From the NCBI GenBank assembly GCA_963775185.1, contig CAVZIE010000031.1, forward strand, positions 1,116,001 through 1,180,000: DNA of 64,000 bases. The letters are read 5' to 3'. The first letter of the stretch is position 1; each line of letters begins with the position of its first letter. The DNA comes from JAPSGB01 sp963775185 (GTDB lineage: Bacteria; Myxococcota_A; Polyangia; Polyangiales; Polyangiaceae). Below are positions 45,882 through 54,657 of this stretch, piece after piece. The notes beneath the pieces are model-generated. The model ran no database searches, was not told the DNA's origin, and saw only the letters and a program-made list of their open reading frames with translations. The position numbers and the translations under genes are program-made.

Positions 45882-45899
45882 GCTGCGGCTGCCAGATTG

Positions 45900-45917
45900 T
45901 GCCGGTCCGGCGCGGAA
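45900..45917 (-). repeat. Dispersed 18-base element, copy 6 (exact)
   Basis: TTCCGCGCCGGACCGGCA on the minus strand, in the convergent spacer between the lipoprotein gene and the HMG-CoA reductase gene. Confidence 0.78.
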
Positions 45918-45937
45918 CCGCGCGTGCCGGGCCGGCT

Positions 45938-47240
45938 TCAAGCCCGGAGGCTGTCGAGCTCGGCTTGCGCGGCCTCGAGCGTGATCGTGCCGCTGTCGGC
46001 GATGGCGGCGGCGACCAGCTCGACCTCGTCCCCCACCGCGCCGGCGGCAGCGGCGACCGAGCGCGCGTGGAGCGACATGTGGCCGCGCTGGATGCCCTCG
46101 GTGGCGAGCGCGCGCAGCGCGGCGAGGTTCGACGCGAGGCCGACGGACGCGGCGGTCATGCTCGAGATCGCGCGCGCGTTCGATGCGCATGAGCCGCAGC
46201 GCGAGGCGCGCTACCGGGTGCACGCGCAGCGTGCCGCCGACGGTGCCGAGCGCGAGCGGCATCTCCAGCTCGCCGACGAGGTCGTCGCCGTCGCGGCGCC
46301 ACACCGCGAGCGGCGCGTAGCGGCCGCCGCGCGCCGCGTACGCGTGGGCGCCGGCTTCCACGGCGCGGAAGTCGTTGCCGGTGGCGAGCACCACGGCGTC
46401 CACGCCGTTCATGATGCCCTTGTTGTGCGTCGCCGCGCGATACGGATCGAGCTCCGCGAAGCGCGACGCCTGGACGATGCCGTCGATGACCGCGCTGCCC
46501 TCGTGGATCGGCACCTCGGGATCGACGCCGGCGCGGGGGCGATGCACGGCGAGCTCGCGGGCGTGGACGCGGCAGGTGACGCGCACGCGCCGGTGATCGG
46601 AGAGATTCGACAGGATGCGCAGCCCCAGCGTGCCGCGGGTGAGCGCGGCGCAGCGCGGACCGATGGCCTCGGCGATGGAGTTCACCAGGTTTGCACCCAT
46701 CGCGTCCTGGCAGTCGACCAGCACGTGGACGACTACGGTGTGCTGGCCCAGATCGCGCACCTCGATGGCGCGCGGCCCGCCGCTGCGCTGCACCAGGCCG
46801 GGCACCGCCTCCGTCCCGAGCTGCACCAGCTCGTCCGCGGCGTTCTCGAGCGCCGTGATCGCCGCCGCCACGTCCGGCACGTCGAACAGCTGGACCTGGC
46901 TGGTCATCAGGTCCTCGATCATCTCCGCGTGGAAACCGCCGCTGACCCGCACCATGCGAGCGGCGTTGCTCGCGGCGGCGATCACGCTCGGCTCTTCGAC
47001 TACCATTGGCACCAGGCGGTCGGTGCCGTTGACGCGCACGTTGAGCGCGACGCCGAACGGCAAGCCGTAGACGCCGAGCACGTTCTCGACCACCTTGTCC
47101 GCCGCCACCGGATCGAGGCCGCCGCTGCCCACGGCCTCGATCAGCTCGTCGAGCGCGACGCCGGCACGCTCGCACACGCGCTCGCGCCGCTCGTCGAGCG
47201 GCAGCTTGTAGAACCCAGGGATGCGCGAGCCTTCGGACAT
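45938..47240 (-). pseudogene. mvaA: Hydroxymethylglutaryl-CoA reductase, frameshifted
   Basis: A class II-type HMG-CoA reductase that makes mevalonate from HMG-CoA. From the ATG at 47240 the frame carries ENVLGVYGLPFGVALNVRV, the catalytic Glu in VEEPSVIAAASNAAR, the Asp in DCQDAMGANLVNS and the Lys in THNKGIMNG. Near 46161-46172 the frame breaks: it reads RARDLEHDRR, while the correct continuation MTAASVGLASNLAALRAL and RGHMSLHAR (catalytic His) is in the +1 frame, to the stop at 45938. Removing one G restores 433 residues, the usual class II size. The region contains an alternating CG tract. Since the rest of the pathway is intact, a sequencing insertion is at least as likely as a real lesion. 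Confidence 0.9.
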
Positions 47241-47251
47241 GGCGGTTCGTC

Positions 47252-48154
47252 TTAGCGCTTCCGCGCCGCGGCGTGCACTCCCTGCGCGCCGAGCCGCAGA
47301 TCGAGCCGCCGGTGGTCCAGCCGCGCCGCCAGATCGAGCAGGTCCTGTCGGGGCGGCGCGAGTCCGGCGTAGAGCGCCACATCGCCGCCGCCCGCGCCCG
47401 CGGGCAGCACCGTGGCGTCGGCCTCGCGCGCCAGCGCCGCGAGTCGCGCGACGGCGCCGGTGACGATGTCCGCACCTGCCGTCGCACCGAGCCGGGCCAG
47501 GCAGTCGTGCTGCGCGTCGAGCGCCGCCAGCAGCCGGGCAGCGTCGCCTTCGCGCGCGGCGGAGGCCGCGCGCTCGGCCGCCGCCGCCTGCGCCGCCATC
47601 AGCGCGTCCTTGTCGACCAGCGCCCGGACGCGCGCGACCAGGGCCGGCGTAGAGGCCGGCGTCCCGGAGGCCCAGATCTCGACGTGGAGCGCCGCCGGCA
47701 GCGTCACGCTCTCGAGCGCCAGCTCGCGCGCGCCGTCTCCGCTGCGCGTCGCGATCAGCGTGCCGCCGCGCGCGCTGGCGGCGACGTCGATGCCGCTCCC
47801 GCCGCCCTGGGCGACGCGGTGCGCGACCAGGGCCGGCTCGAGCACGGCGGCGCACAGCGCCGCGTCGTCGAGCTCGCCTCGCCGGGCGAGCTCGCGCGCG
47901 GCGAGGGACGCGACCAGGATCGCCGCGCTCGAGCCGAGGCCGAGCTTCCGACCCTCCGCGCGCAGCGCCGATGCGTCGAACCACGGCGCGCCGGCGTCGC
48001 CGATCGCCGCGCGCACTTCCGGCGTGACGAGCTCCGCGGCGCGCTCGCTGTCGGCGACGACGTAGCGGTCCACGGCCGTGACGATGGCCGGCGCGCCGTC
48101 GAGCACGGCGTACGCGCCGGAGAGCACCACCTTGCCCGGCGCGCGGGCGATCAC
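47252..48154 (-). CDS. mvaK2: GHMP kinase, probable phosphomevalonate kinase
   Basis: 300 residues from a GTG at 48154 overlapping the stop of the decarboxylase gene. GHMP-kinase motifs: ARAPGKVVLSGAYAVLDGAPAIVTAVDRY at the N-terminus, the ATP loop KLGLGSSAAILVASL and the C-terminal GAGGGDVALYAG. Its place between the decarboxylase and HMG-CoA reductase genes, with mevalonate kinase encoded separately, implies phosphomevalonate kinase (mevalonate 5-phosphate to 5-diphosphate). Specificity within the family cannot be read directly. The C-terminal 25 residues are Arg/His-rich and less conserved. Confidence 0.82.
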   Translation of the reverse strand: MIARAPGKVVLSGAYAVLDGAPAIVTAVDRYVVADSERAAELVTPEVRAAIGDAGAPWFDASALRAEGRKLGLGSSAAILVASLAARELARRGELDDAALCAAVLEPALVAHRVAQGGGSGIDVAASARGGTLIATRSGDGARELALESVTLPAALHVEIWASGTPASTPALVARVRALVDKDALMAAQAAAAERAASAAREGDAARLLAALDAQHDCLARLGATAGADIVTGAVARLAALAREADATVLPAGAGGGDVALYAGLAPPRQDLLDLAARLDHRRLDLRLGAQGVHAAARKR

Positions 48155-49128
48155 GGCGCGTCCTCATCGTCGATCAGCTGGGCGTCCGGACCCGGCGTGC
48201 AGCGGATCACGCGCTCCACGCCCGGCACGCTCTCGAGCGCGCTGGCGACGGCGACGGCGTCCGCCGGCTCGACCAGTACCTTCACGTGGGGGCCGGCGTC
48301 CATCGTGAAGTACGCGTCGGTGCCAGCGGCGCGCAGCGCGCGCACGCGCTCGACGACGGCGAGCGTCACCGGCGCGAAGTAGATCACCGCGGGCCGCGCC
48401 GCGAGCATGCTCGCGTGCATCATCAGCGCGCTCTGCTCCATCGCCGCGCCGAGCGCTGGCAGGTCGCGGCCGAGGACCGCGCGTCGCGTCTCCTCGTACA
48501 GCGACGGCGCGTGCTCGACCCAAGCGGGGTAGTACGGGCTGGTGCGGGCGGTGTGCTGCATGCCCTCGGTGGATCCCACGGTCTTGGGCCCGCGTGCGGT
48601 GACCGCGACCAGCATCACGACCGGGAAGAAATCCGGCGGCGCGATGCGCTCGCCGCGCTCGGCGCCAGCGCCGAGCGCGGCGAAGCCGCCGAACAGCGAG
48701 CGCGCGGCGCTCGCGCTCGACGCGCGCGCCAGCGCGCTCGTCTCTTCCAGCGACAGCTCGAGCCCCGCCGCGCGCGTCGCGGCCAGCGCCAGCGCGGCGA
48801 AGCCCGACGCGCTCGAGGCGAGGCCCGCGGCCGTGGGAAAGTCGTTCGACGTCTCGATCCGGGCTCGCGCCGTCACGCCAGCCAGCTGCCGGACGCGATC
48901 GAGGAGCGCTACCACGCGCGCCAGCGGCTTGCCCTCGAGCGGCGCGCCGTCGAGCGTGCCGGTGTCGGCGGCGAGCGTCGGATCGAACACGACGCGCGTC
49001 GTCGTCTGCATGCCGGCCAGCGTCAGCGACAGACTCGGCACGGCCGGCAGGTTCCGCGCGACATCGGCCTTGCCCCAGTACTTGGCCAGGGCGATGTTCG
49101 AGCACGCGACGGCCCGCGCGCTCTTCAT
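48151..49128 (-). CDS. mvaD: Diphosphomevalonate decarboxylase
   Basis: 325 residues from the ATG at 49128. Signature features: SNIALAKYWGKAD (the N-terminal KYWGK of MVD enzymes), SLSLTL, TSNDFPTAAGLASSASGFAALA (the Ser-rich ATP loop) and the C-terminal DAGPHVKVL. It catalyses ATP-dependent decarboxylation of mevalonate diphosphate to isopentenyl diphosphate. Short ATGA/GTGA overlaps with mevalonate kinase upstream and phosphomevalonate kinase downstream show a tight operon. Confidence 0.95.
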   Translation of the reverse strand: MKSARAVACSNIALAKYWGKADVARNLPAVPSLSLTLAGMQTTTRVVFDPTLAADTGTLDGAPLEGKPLARVVALLDRVRQLAGVTARARIETSNDFPTAAGLASSASGFAALALAATRAAGLELSLEETSALARASSASAARSLFGGFAALGAGAERGERIAPPDFFPVVMLVAVTARGPKTVGSTEGMQHTARTSPYYPAWVEHAPSLYEETRRAVLGRDLPALGAAMEQSALMMHASMLAARPAVIYFAPVTLAVVERVRALRAAGTDAYFTMDAGPHVKVLVEPADAVAVASALESVPGVERVIRCTPGPDAQLIDDEDAP

Positions 49129-50024
49129 GGCGCCTCGCTGTCGCGGATGACGGTCGCGAAGCCGTCGATGTCGTTCTGCTTCCACGCTTCGAGCACCGGA
49201 GCCGGGTTCGCGTCGACCAGCGCGATGACCGCGCCGCCGCCGCCGGCGCCGGTGAGCTTCGCGCCCAGCGCGCCGGCGTCGCGGGCGAGGTGGCAGGCGC
49301 GCTCGATCTCGTCGGTGGACAGGAACAGGCCGGCGAGCAGCATCTGGTTCAGGTCGATCAGCTTGCCCAGCCCCACCACATCGCCCACCTCGATGCACAG
49401 GCGCGCGTTGCGCACCAGCGAGTGGATGCCCTCCAGCGTCTTGTCCACGAGATCGCGACGTCGCGCGCGCAGCCGCGCCACGCTCTCCACCATCGCGCGC
49501 GTGCTGGCAGGCGGCCCGGCGAGGGCGACGGCCAGGTGCAGCGGTCGCGCGACCGGCAGCGGCGTCGCGCCGTCGGCGCGGCTGAACAGGATGCAGCCGC
49601 CGAGCGCGGCGGCGGCGGCGTCGATGCCCGACGGGTTGCCGTGGAACACACCCTCCCACGCCGTCGCGGCGGCGAGCACGCGTTCCGTGTCGTCGTCGCC
49701 GCCGAGCGCTTCGAGCACGGCCCGCGCCGTGGCGACGCCCATGGCGGCGCTCGCGCCGAGGCCGCAGCCTGCCGGGATGTCCAGCGCGAGCTCGACGCGC
49801 AGGGCGGGCGCCTCCAGCGTGGTCAGGACCGCGCCGAACGCCTTGCCCAGATCGCTGCCGTCGTCGGGGCGCAGGCGCTGTTCGCCGATCACGAGCTCGG
49901 CCGCGTCGGCGCGGGCGGCGCTCGCGGTCGCGCCGCGATCGATGCCCGCGGCGATCGCCGGCACGCCGTAGACGACGGCGTGCTCGCCGAGCAGGATCAC
50001 CTTGCCGTGCGCGTGGCGGGTCAT
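49125..50024 (-). CDS. mvk: Mevalonate kinase
   Basis: 299 residues from the ATG at 50024. GHMP features: HGKVILLGEHAVVYGVPAIAAGID, the ATP loop PAGCGLGASAAMGVA, and the C-terminal KLTGAGGGGAVIAL. GNPSGIDAAAAALGG matches mevalonate kinases (the catalytic Asp). It phosphorylates mevalonate in the cytosol. The stop overlaps the decarboxylase ATG; the upstream prenyl synthase ends 11 bases away. Confidence 0.94.
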   Translation of the reverse strand: MTRHAHGKVILLGEHAVVYGVPAIAAGIDRGATASAARADAAELVIGEQRLRPDDGSDLGKAFGAVLTTLEAPALRVELALDIPAGCGLGASAAMGVATARAVLEALGGDDDTERVLAAATAWEGVFHGNPSGIDAAAAALGGCILFSRADGATPLPVARPLHLAVALAGPPASTRAMVESVARLRARRRDLVDKTLEGIHSLVRNARLCIEVGDVVGLGKLIDLNQMLLAGLFLSTDEIERACHLARDAGALGAKLTGAGGGGAVIALVDANPAPVLEAWKQNDIDGFATVIRDSEAP

Positions 50025-50035
50025 GGGGCTCCGGT

Positions 50036-51148
50036 TCAGCTCGAACGCTCGGTCATGGCGCTGGCGGCGCCTTCGAGCAAGGCGGCGCCGTCGCGCGTGA
50101 GGCGGCCGCCGCGCAGCGCGCCGAGGGCGCTGGCGAGCAGCTCGTCGATGCGCGTCTCGACCGCGCGGCGCGCGCCCGAGCGTTCGAGCACATCTACGGC
50201 GCGTTTCACGTCGCTGTCCTTGGCCTTGACGTTGCCCACGACGCTCTCGAGCAAGCGGTGGTCGCGCCCCCGCGCGCGCTTGAGTGCCGCCGCGAGCAAC
50301 ACGGTGCGCTTGCCGCTCTTCAGATCGTTGCCGAACGGCTTGCCCGTCTCCCCCGGATCGCCGAAGGCGCTCAGGATGTCGTCGCGGAGCTGGAACGCGA
50401 TGCCGACGGGCTGCGCGTAGCGGTCGAGGGTGGCCAGTACCCGCGGCGGGGCGGCGGCGAGCAGCGCGCCGATGCGCAAGGGGCCGAGCACGGTGTAGCT
50501 CGCGGTCTTGAGCGCGTAGGCCGCCTCGATGTCCTTCACCTTGCCCATCAGGTCGAGCTGCTGACCGGTGACGGCGTCGAGCTGCATGCGGGCGAACGTC
50601 GCGAAGACGCGCTGCGCCGTGGCCGGTGGCGCGTTCACGCGTGCCAGCGCCTCGGCGGCGAGCGCCGCGGCGTAGTCGCCGGCGAGAATGCCCGCGGCGT
50701 GCCCCAGGCGGCGCGAGTGGAAGCTCTTGGCGAGCTGCGCGTGCACGGCCGGGCCGCCGCGGCGCACCACGTCTTGATCCATCCAGTCGTCGTGGATCAG
50801 GAAATAGGCCTGGAGCAGCTCGAGCGCGACGCCGGCGTCGAGCGCGGGCTCGAGCGGCGCGGTGGTGCTGGCCGAGCGGTAGCCCGCGACCAGCAGCGCC
50901 GGCCGCAGCCGCTTGCCACCGCGCAGCACCAGATCGCGGATCGCCGAGACCATCTCCACGACCTCCCGGCCGTGCGTCGCCGCCTCGTCGAGCTTGTCGT
51001 CGAGGAAGGCCTCGAGGCGCGCGTCCACATCGGGGCGGATCTCCCGCAGCAGCGCCACGAACGGGTTGCCCGCGATGCTCTTCGCGTGGGGCCTGCGCCC
51101 GCGCCGGGAGCCCCCGCTGCCTTTGGAAGTACCCGACCTCGAAGGCAT
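50036..51148 (-). CDS. Polyprenyl diphosphate synthase (farnesyl/geranylgeranyl type)
   Basis: 370 residues from the ATG at 51148. Typical trans-prenyltransferase: GGKRLRPALLVAGYR, the first Asp-rich motif HDDWMDQD, KTASYTVLGPLRIGALLA, QLRDDILSAFGDPGETGKPFGNDLKSGKRTVL with the second Asp-rich motif. A basic N-terminal 25 residues (SRSGTSKGSGGSRRGRRPHAKS) is additional. It condenses IPP with allylic diphosphates. The chain length (C15 or C20) cannot be settled; the residues before the first motif (AYFLIHDDWMD) contain aromatic residues compatible with short chains. It is the first gene of the mevalonate operon. Confidence 0.92.
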   Translation of the reverse strand: MPSRSGTSKGSGGSRRGRRPHAKSIAGNPFVALLREIRPDVDARLEAFLDDKLDEAATHGREVVEMVSAIRDLVLRGGKRLRPALLVAGYRSASTTAPLEPALDAGVALELLQAYFLIHDDWMDQDVVRRGGPAVHAQLAKSFHSRRLGHAAGILAGDYAAALAAEALARVNAPPATAQRVFATFARMQLDAVTGQQLDLMGKVKDIEAAYALKTASYTVLGPLRIGALLAAAPPRVLATLDRYAQPVGIAFQLRDDILSAFGDPGETGKPFGNDLKSGKRTVLLAAALKRARGRDHRLLESVVGNVKAKDSDVKRAVDVLERSGARRAVETRIDELLASALGALRGGRLTRDGAALLEGAASAMTERSS

Positions 51149-51367
51149 TTTGCCGAGACGATCGTAGGGGCCGCCCTGGGCGGTGTCAATCGCCCCCAGG
51201 GGTGAATCCAGCGCCTGCTAGTGCCGCGATTCCATCTCAAGGATGGGTGCTGCGCACGCGCGGCTCCGCCCCCTCGGCTACGCCGAGCCTCCCCCTCGAC
51301 CGCTTCGCGGTCGCCTGGTGCATCGATTCCAACGAATCGATGCACTAGAGTCCCGCTCGCCCGTCCC
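51149..51367. promoter_or_regulatory. Divergent promoter region between isoprenoid genes with three hairpins
   Basis: 219 bases between the prenyl synthase start and the IPP isomerase start. The half towards the isomerase contains three perfect inverted repeats in a row (51273-51345). No clear -10/-35 was found. The isomerase lacks a Shine-Dalgarno (GCTCGCCCGTCCC precedes its ATG). Confidence 0.6.
51273..51345. repeat. Three consecutive inverted repeats
   Basis: Hairpin A: CTCGGC-TAC-GCCGAG (51273-51287). Hairpin B: CGACCGC-TTC-GCGGTCG (51297-51313). Hairpin C: GTGCATCGATTC-CAAC-GAATCGATGCAC (51318-51345), 12-base perfect arms and AT-richer than the surroundings. Hairpin C lies 22 bases before the isomerase ATG. 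Confidence 0.9.
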
Positions 51368-52429
51368 ATGGCCGACATCTCGAGCCGCAAGGCCGATCAC
51401 CTGGACCTGGCCGCTACCGGCGACGTCGGTTTCCGGCACACCACCACCCTGCTCGAGCAGGTGCGCCTGGTCCACAATGCCTTGCCGGAGCTCGACTTCG
51501 ACAGCATCGACGCCTCCTGTCGCGTGCTCGGCAAGCGGCTGCGCGCACCGATCCTGATCGCGGCCATGACCGGCGGGACGGAGCGCGCCCGCGACATCAA
51601 CCGCGAGCTCGCGTCGATCGCCGAGGAGCGCGGCTACGCGTTCGGGCTCGGCAGCCAGCGCGCCATGCACAAGCGCAAGGAAGCGCGCTCGACCTACGCC
51701 GTCCGCGACGTCGCACCGCAGGCGCTGGTGCTGGGGAACGTCGGCGTGGTGCAGGCACGCTCGATGAGCACCGACGAGCTGGCGGAGCTCGTCGGTAGCG
51801 TGGGCGCCGACGCGCTCTGCGTGCACCTCAATCCGGCGATGGAGATCGTCCAGCCCGAGGGCGACCGCGACTTCACCGGCGGGCTCGAGACGCTCGCGCG
51901 GCTGGTGCGCGAGCTTCCCGTGCCGGTGGTCGCCAAGGAGACCGGTTGCGGGCTGTCGAGCGACGTGGCGCGGCGCCTGCGCTCGGTGGGCGTGCGCCAC
52001 GTGGACGTTTCGGGTGCGGGTGGCACGTCGTGGGTGGCCGTGGAGATGCATCGTGCCAAGGACGATCGGAAAGCCCTGGGCGAAGCCTTCCGCGAGTGGG
52101 GCATTCCCACCGCTGCGAGTGTCGCGTTCGTGGCCGAGCAGGGCTTCGAGACGATCTTCGCCACCGGCGGCATGAAGAGCGGGCTCGACATCGCCAAGGC
52201 GATCGCGCTCGGTGCGACCGCGGGTGGCCTCGCGCGTCCCGTGCTGCAGGCGTTCGAGGCGGGCGGCCGGACCGGCGCGCTCGATTTCCTCGACCGCGTC
52301 GAGGCCGAGCTGCGCGCCGCGATGTTGCTCGTAGGCGCCGGCGACGTGACGGCGCTTCGCTCCGCGCCGCGTGTCGTGCAGGGCGAGCTCGCCCAGTGGT
52401 TGGCGCAGGGCGGATCGACCGGGCGCTAG
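51368..52429 (+). CDS. fni: Isopentenyl-diphosphate delta-isomerase, type 2
   Basis: 353 residues from the ATG at 51368, chosen because MADISSRKADHLDL is the family N-terminus (RK..HL). It is the FMN/NADPH-dependent type 2 enzyme that interconverts IPP and DMAPP. Visible motifs: MTGGTERARDINREL, GLGSQRAMHK, NVGVVQA, the catalytic Gln/Glu region LNPAMEIVQPEGDRDFTGG, KETGCGLSS, VDVSGAGGTSWVAVE and ATGGMKSGLDIAKAIALGA. It is divergent from the mevalonate operon and completes the route to DMAPP. Confidence 0.95.
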   Translation: MADISSRKADHLDLAATGDVGFRHTTTLLEQVRLVHNALPELDFDSIDASCRVLGKRLRAPILIAAMTGGTERARDINRELASIAEERGYAFGLGSQRAMHKRKEARSTYAVRDVAPQALVLGNVGVVQARSMSTDELAELVGSVGADALCVHLNPAMEIVQPEGDRDFTGGLETLARLVRELPVPVVAKETGCGLSSDVARRLRSVGVRHVDVSGAGGTSWVAVEMHRAKDDRKALGEAFREWGIPTAASVAFVAEQGFETIFATGGMKSGLDIAKAIALGATAGGLARPVLQAFEAGGRTGALDFLDRVEAELRAAMLLVGAGDVTALRSAPRVVQGELAQWLAQGGSTGR

Positions 52430-52441
52430 AAAGAGGAAAGG

Positions 52442-52459
52442 TGTCGGTCCGGCGCGGAA
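52442..52459 (-). repeat. Dispersed 18-base element, copy 7 (exact)
   Basis: TTCCGCGCCGGACCGACA on the minus strand, in the convergent spacer between the IPP isomerase and histidine kinase genes. Confidence 0.78.
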
Positions 52460-52490
52460 CCCTCGCGCTTCGGCTCGCGGCGTGGCGCCG

Positions 52491-54400
52491 TCAGGGCGTG
52501 GCGGGGCGCGGTTCGAGCATGGTGCCGACGGCGTCGGCGAGATCCTGCCCGGTGAACGGCTTGTGCAGCAGGCGTACGTGCGGCGGCAGCTTGCCGGGAT
52601 CGCTCTCGCGCAAATCGCCCGAGATCAGCAGCACGGGCAAGGCGGGCCGCCGCTCGAGCAGCGCACTTGCCAACTCCACGCCCGAGCAGCCCGGCATCAC
52701 CACGTCCGTGACAAGCACGTCGATGCCGGCGATGCGCGTAGCGGGCAGGGCGAGCGCCTCGCCGGCGCTGCTGGCCTGCTCCACTTCGAAGCCGGCGTCG
52801 GCGAGCGCGCGGCCGAGCGCGGTGCGCACGCTTTCGACGTCGTCGACGAGCAACACGCGCCCGCGGCGGCTCGACGACGACCGCGGACACGGCGGCGGCG
52901 TCGCGCTGCGCGCCGCGGGGGCCGCCGGCAGGTACAGGTCGAACTCGGTGCCTTTGCCCGGCTCGCTCTGCACGGTGACGGATTCCGCCGCACCCGGTCA
53001 CGATCCCGTACACCGTGGAGAGCCCCAGCCCGGTGCCCTTGCCCGGCTCCTTGGTCGTGAAGAACGGCTCGAAGATCCGCCGCCGCGTCTGCTCGTCCAT
53101 GCCGCGCCCTTGATCGACGACGCCGAGCGCGACCCAGTCGCCGACGCCGACGCCGCGCGCGTCGCCTTCCGCGACTTGGACGCGGCCCGTGCTGAGCAGC
53201 AGCCGCCCACCGTCGGCCATCGCGTCGCGGGCGTTGAGCGCCAGGTTCATCACCACGTGCTCGATTTGCCCGGGATCGGCGCGGACCAGCGGCAGCTCCG
53301 GGGCCAGCCGCGTCTCCACCTCGATCGAGCCGCCGAGCGTGCGCTGCAGCAGCCCCTGCATCTGCGAAAGTAGCCGATTGAGATCGACCAGCGTCGCCTG
53401 GACGCGTTGCCGGCGGCTGAAGGTGAGCAGATCGCGCGTCGAGATCCGCGGCGCGGCGGCCCGCGTGCTCGAGGTCGTCGACGTGCTGGCCGAGCGACGA
53501 CCCGTCGGGCAAGCCGCGTCGCACCAGCTCGGCCGCGGTGAGCATCACCGTGAGCAGGTTGTTGAAGTCGTGGGCGACGCCGCCGGCGAGCTGCCCGACG
53601 ATCTCGAGACGTTGCGAGCGGTGCAGCTGCTCCTCGAGCGCGTTCCGGTCCGTCACGTCCTGGATGACCGAGAACAAGAGCTGCTCGCCGCCGACGCGGA
53701 CGGGGCCGGAGTGCACCTCGACGTGGCGGACCTTGTCGTCGGCGGTGCGGTGGCGGAAGCGGAAGTAGCGGCGCTTGCCCGTGCGCGCGTTGTCCATCTC
53801 CGCCTTCACCTCCGCGGGCGTGAGCATGTTGATGTCGCTGATGCGCATCGTGCGCAGCTCGTCGAGGGGCCATCCGTAGAACTGCGCAGCGGCTTGGTTC
53901 GCGTCGACGATGCGGCCTGTCGCCGGGTCGACGAGCAGCTTGACCGCGGTGTTTACCTCGAAGACGGCGCGGTAGAAGTCCTCGCCGCGCGGCGCGACGG
54001 GGCGCGCGCCGCTCTCGTGTCCGGCGGCGCGCAGCACGGCGAACGTCCAGCGCACGGCGTCGAGCGTGACGCTCATGTTGCTGACCTCCAGCGCGAAGCT
54101 CGAGCCGTCCGCGTGTAGCCCGCGGGTCCGGAAGACCGTCGGGACCTCCTCGCCGGCGCTGCGGCGCCGCGACAGCTCCATCATCACGTCCCGCCCCTCG
54201 GGCGCGATCAAATCGAGAATCGACCAGCCCGCGATCGGGGCGGGGTCCGCGTATCCGAACATTTCCGCCAGCGCCGGGTTGACGAAACCGACGCGCCCCT
54301 CGCGGGTGACGGCGATGGCGTCCGGCGACGCGTCGACCAGCGCGTGGAGCCGCGCTAGAGCCGCGGACGGCGCGTCGGGGCCAAGTCCGGACGGGTGCAT
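52491..54400 (-). pseudogene. PAS-PAS-histidine kinase-receiver hybrid, two frameshifts
   Basis: From the ATG at 54400: PAS 1 (LVDASPDAIAVTREGRVGFVNPALAEMFGY), PAS 2 (about residues 155-270), a HisKA-like helix with the phospho-acceptor His in QLAGGVAHDFNNLLTVM, then the frame breaks at about 53440-53446. The next frame has RDLLTFSRRQR, the N-box VVMNLALNARDAM, the G1 box DQGRGMDEQTRRRIFEPFFTTK and GKGTGLGLSTVYGIVTG. It breaks again at 52981-52986, and the third frame has SVTVQSEPGKGTEFDLYLP and a receiver with VLLVDD, VTDVVMPG and KPFTGQDLADA, stop at 52491. Removing one base at each break gives 635 residues with every domain intact. No DNA-binding output is present. Confidence 0.88.
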
Positions 54401-54656
54401 CGCTGTGCAGCATACCCCCGCAAGCGCGCACGTCATTACTGGCGTCCGGGTCGTGCTGATAGCAGTTGGCAGTCAGCATCAGCCGTTGGCCCGGTTGTGG
54501 CTGTGGTGAGCTGTTCGCGACGATCGGCGGGGCGTATCCGATGGCGGCCCGACAAGGAAACCCCTGGGCTGCCCGGCCAATCGCCAACGGCTAGCTGCTA
54601 ACCGCTACGGGGGTCGTGCTAGGGTCCGGTCCGGCGCGATTCCGCGCCGGACCGAC
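54401..54656. other. Intergenic region with diverged inverted repeats
   Basis: No gene. Two imperfectly complementary blocks, 54459-54490 (ATAGCAGTTGGC...AGCCGTTGGC) and 54583-54607 (GCCAACGGCTAGCTGCTAACC), lie about 90 bases apart. The 3' end holds the palindromic form of the dispersed 18-mer, running into the start codon of the next gene. Confidence 0.6.
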
Positions 54657-54657
54657 A
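54623..54657 (+). repeat. Dispersed 18-base element, copy 8, as an inverted repeat touching a start codon
   Basis: Exact TTCCGCGCCGGACCGACA at 54640-54657, preceded by an inverted partial copy GTCCGGTCCGGCGCGA. Together they form GTCCGGCGCGatTCCGCGCCGGAC-like pairing. The final A of the element is the A of the ATG of the next gene. Confidence 0.8.

Noticed and set aside
45105..48167. A 1020-codon minus-strand frame spanning several genes
   Set aside because: It contains the real HMG-CoA reductase N-terminus but is otherwise a shadow of the phosphomevalonate kinase and lipoprotein genes in the wrong frame.
51221..51367. Extended N-terminus of the IPP isomerase
   Set aside because: The frame is open but crosses the three hairpins and encodes Arg/Pro/Ser-rich residues; the family N-terminus begins at 51368.
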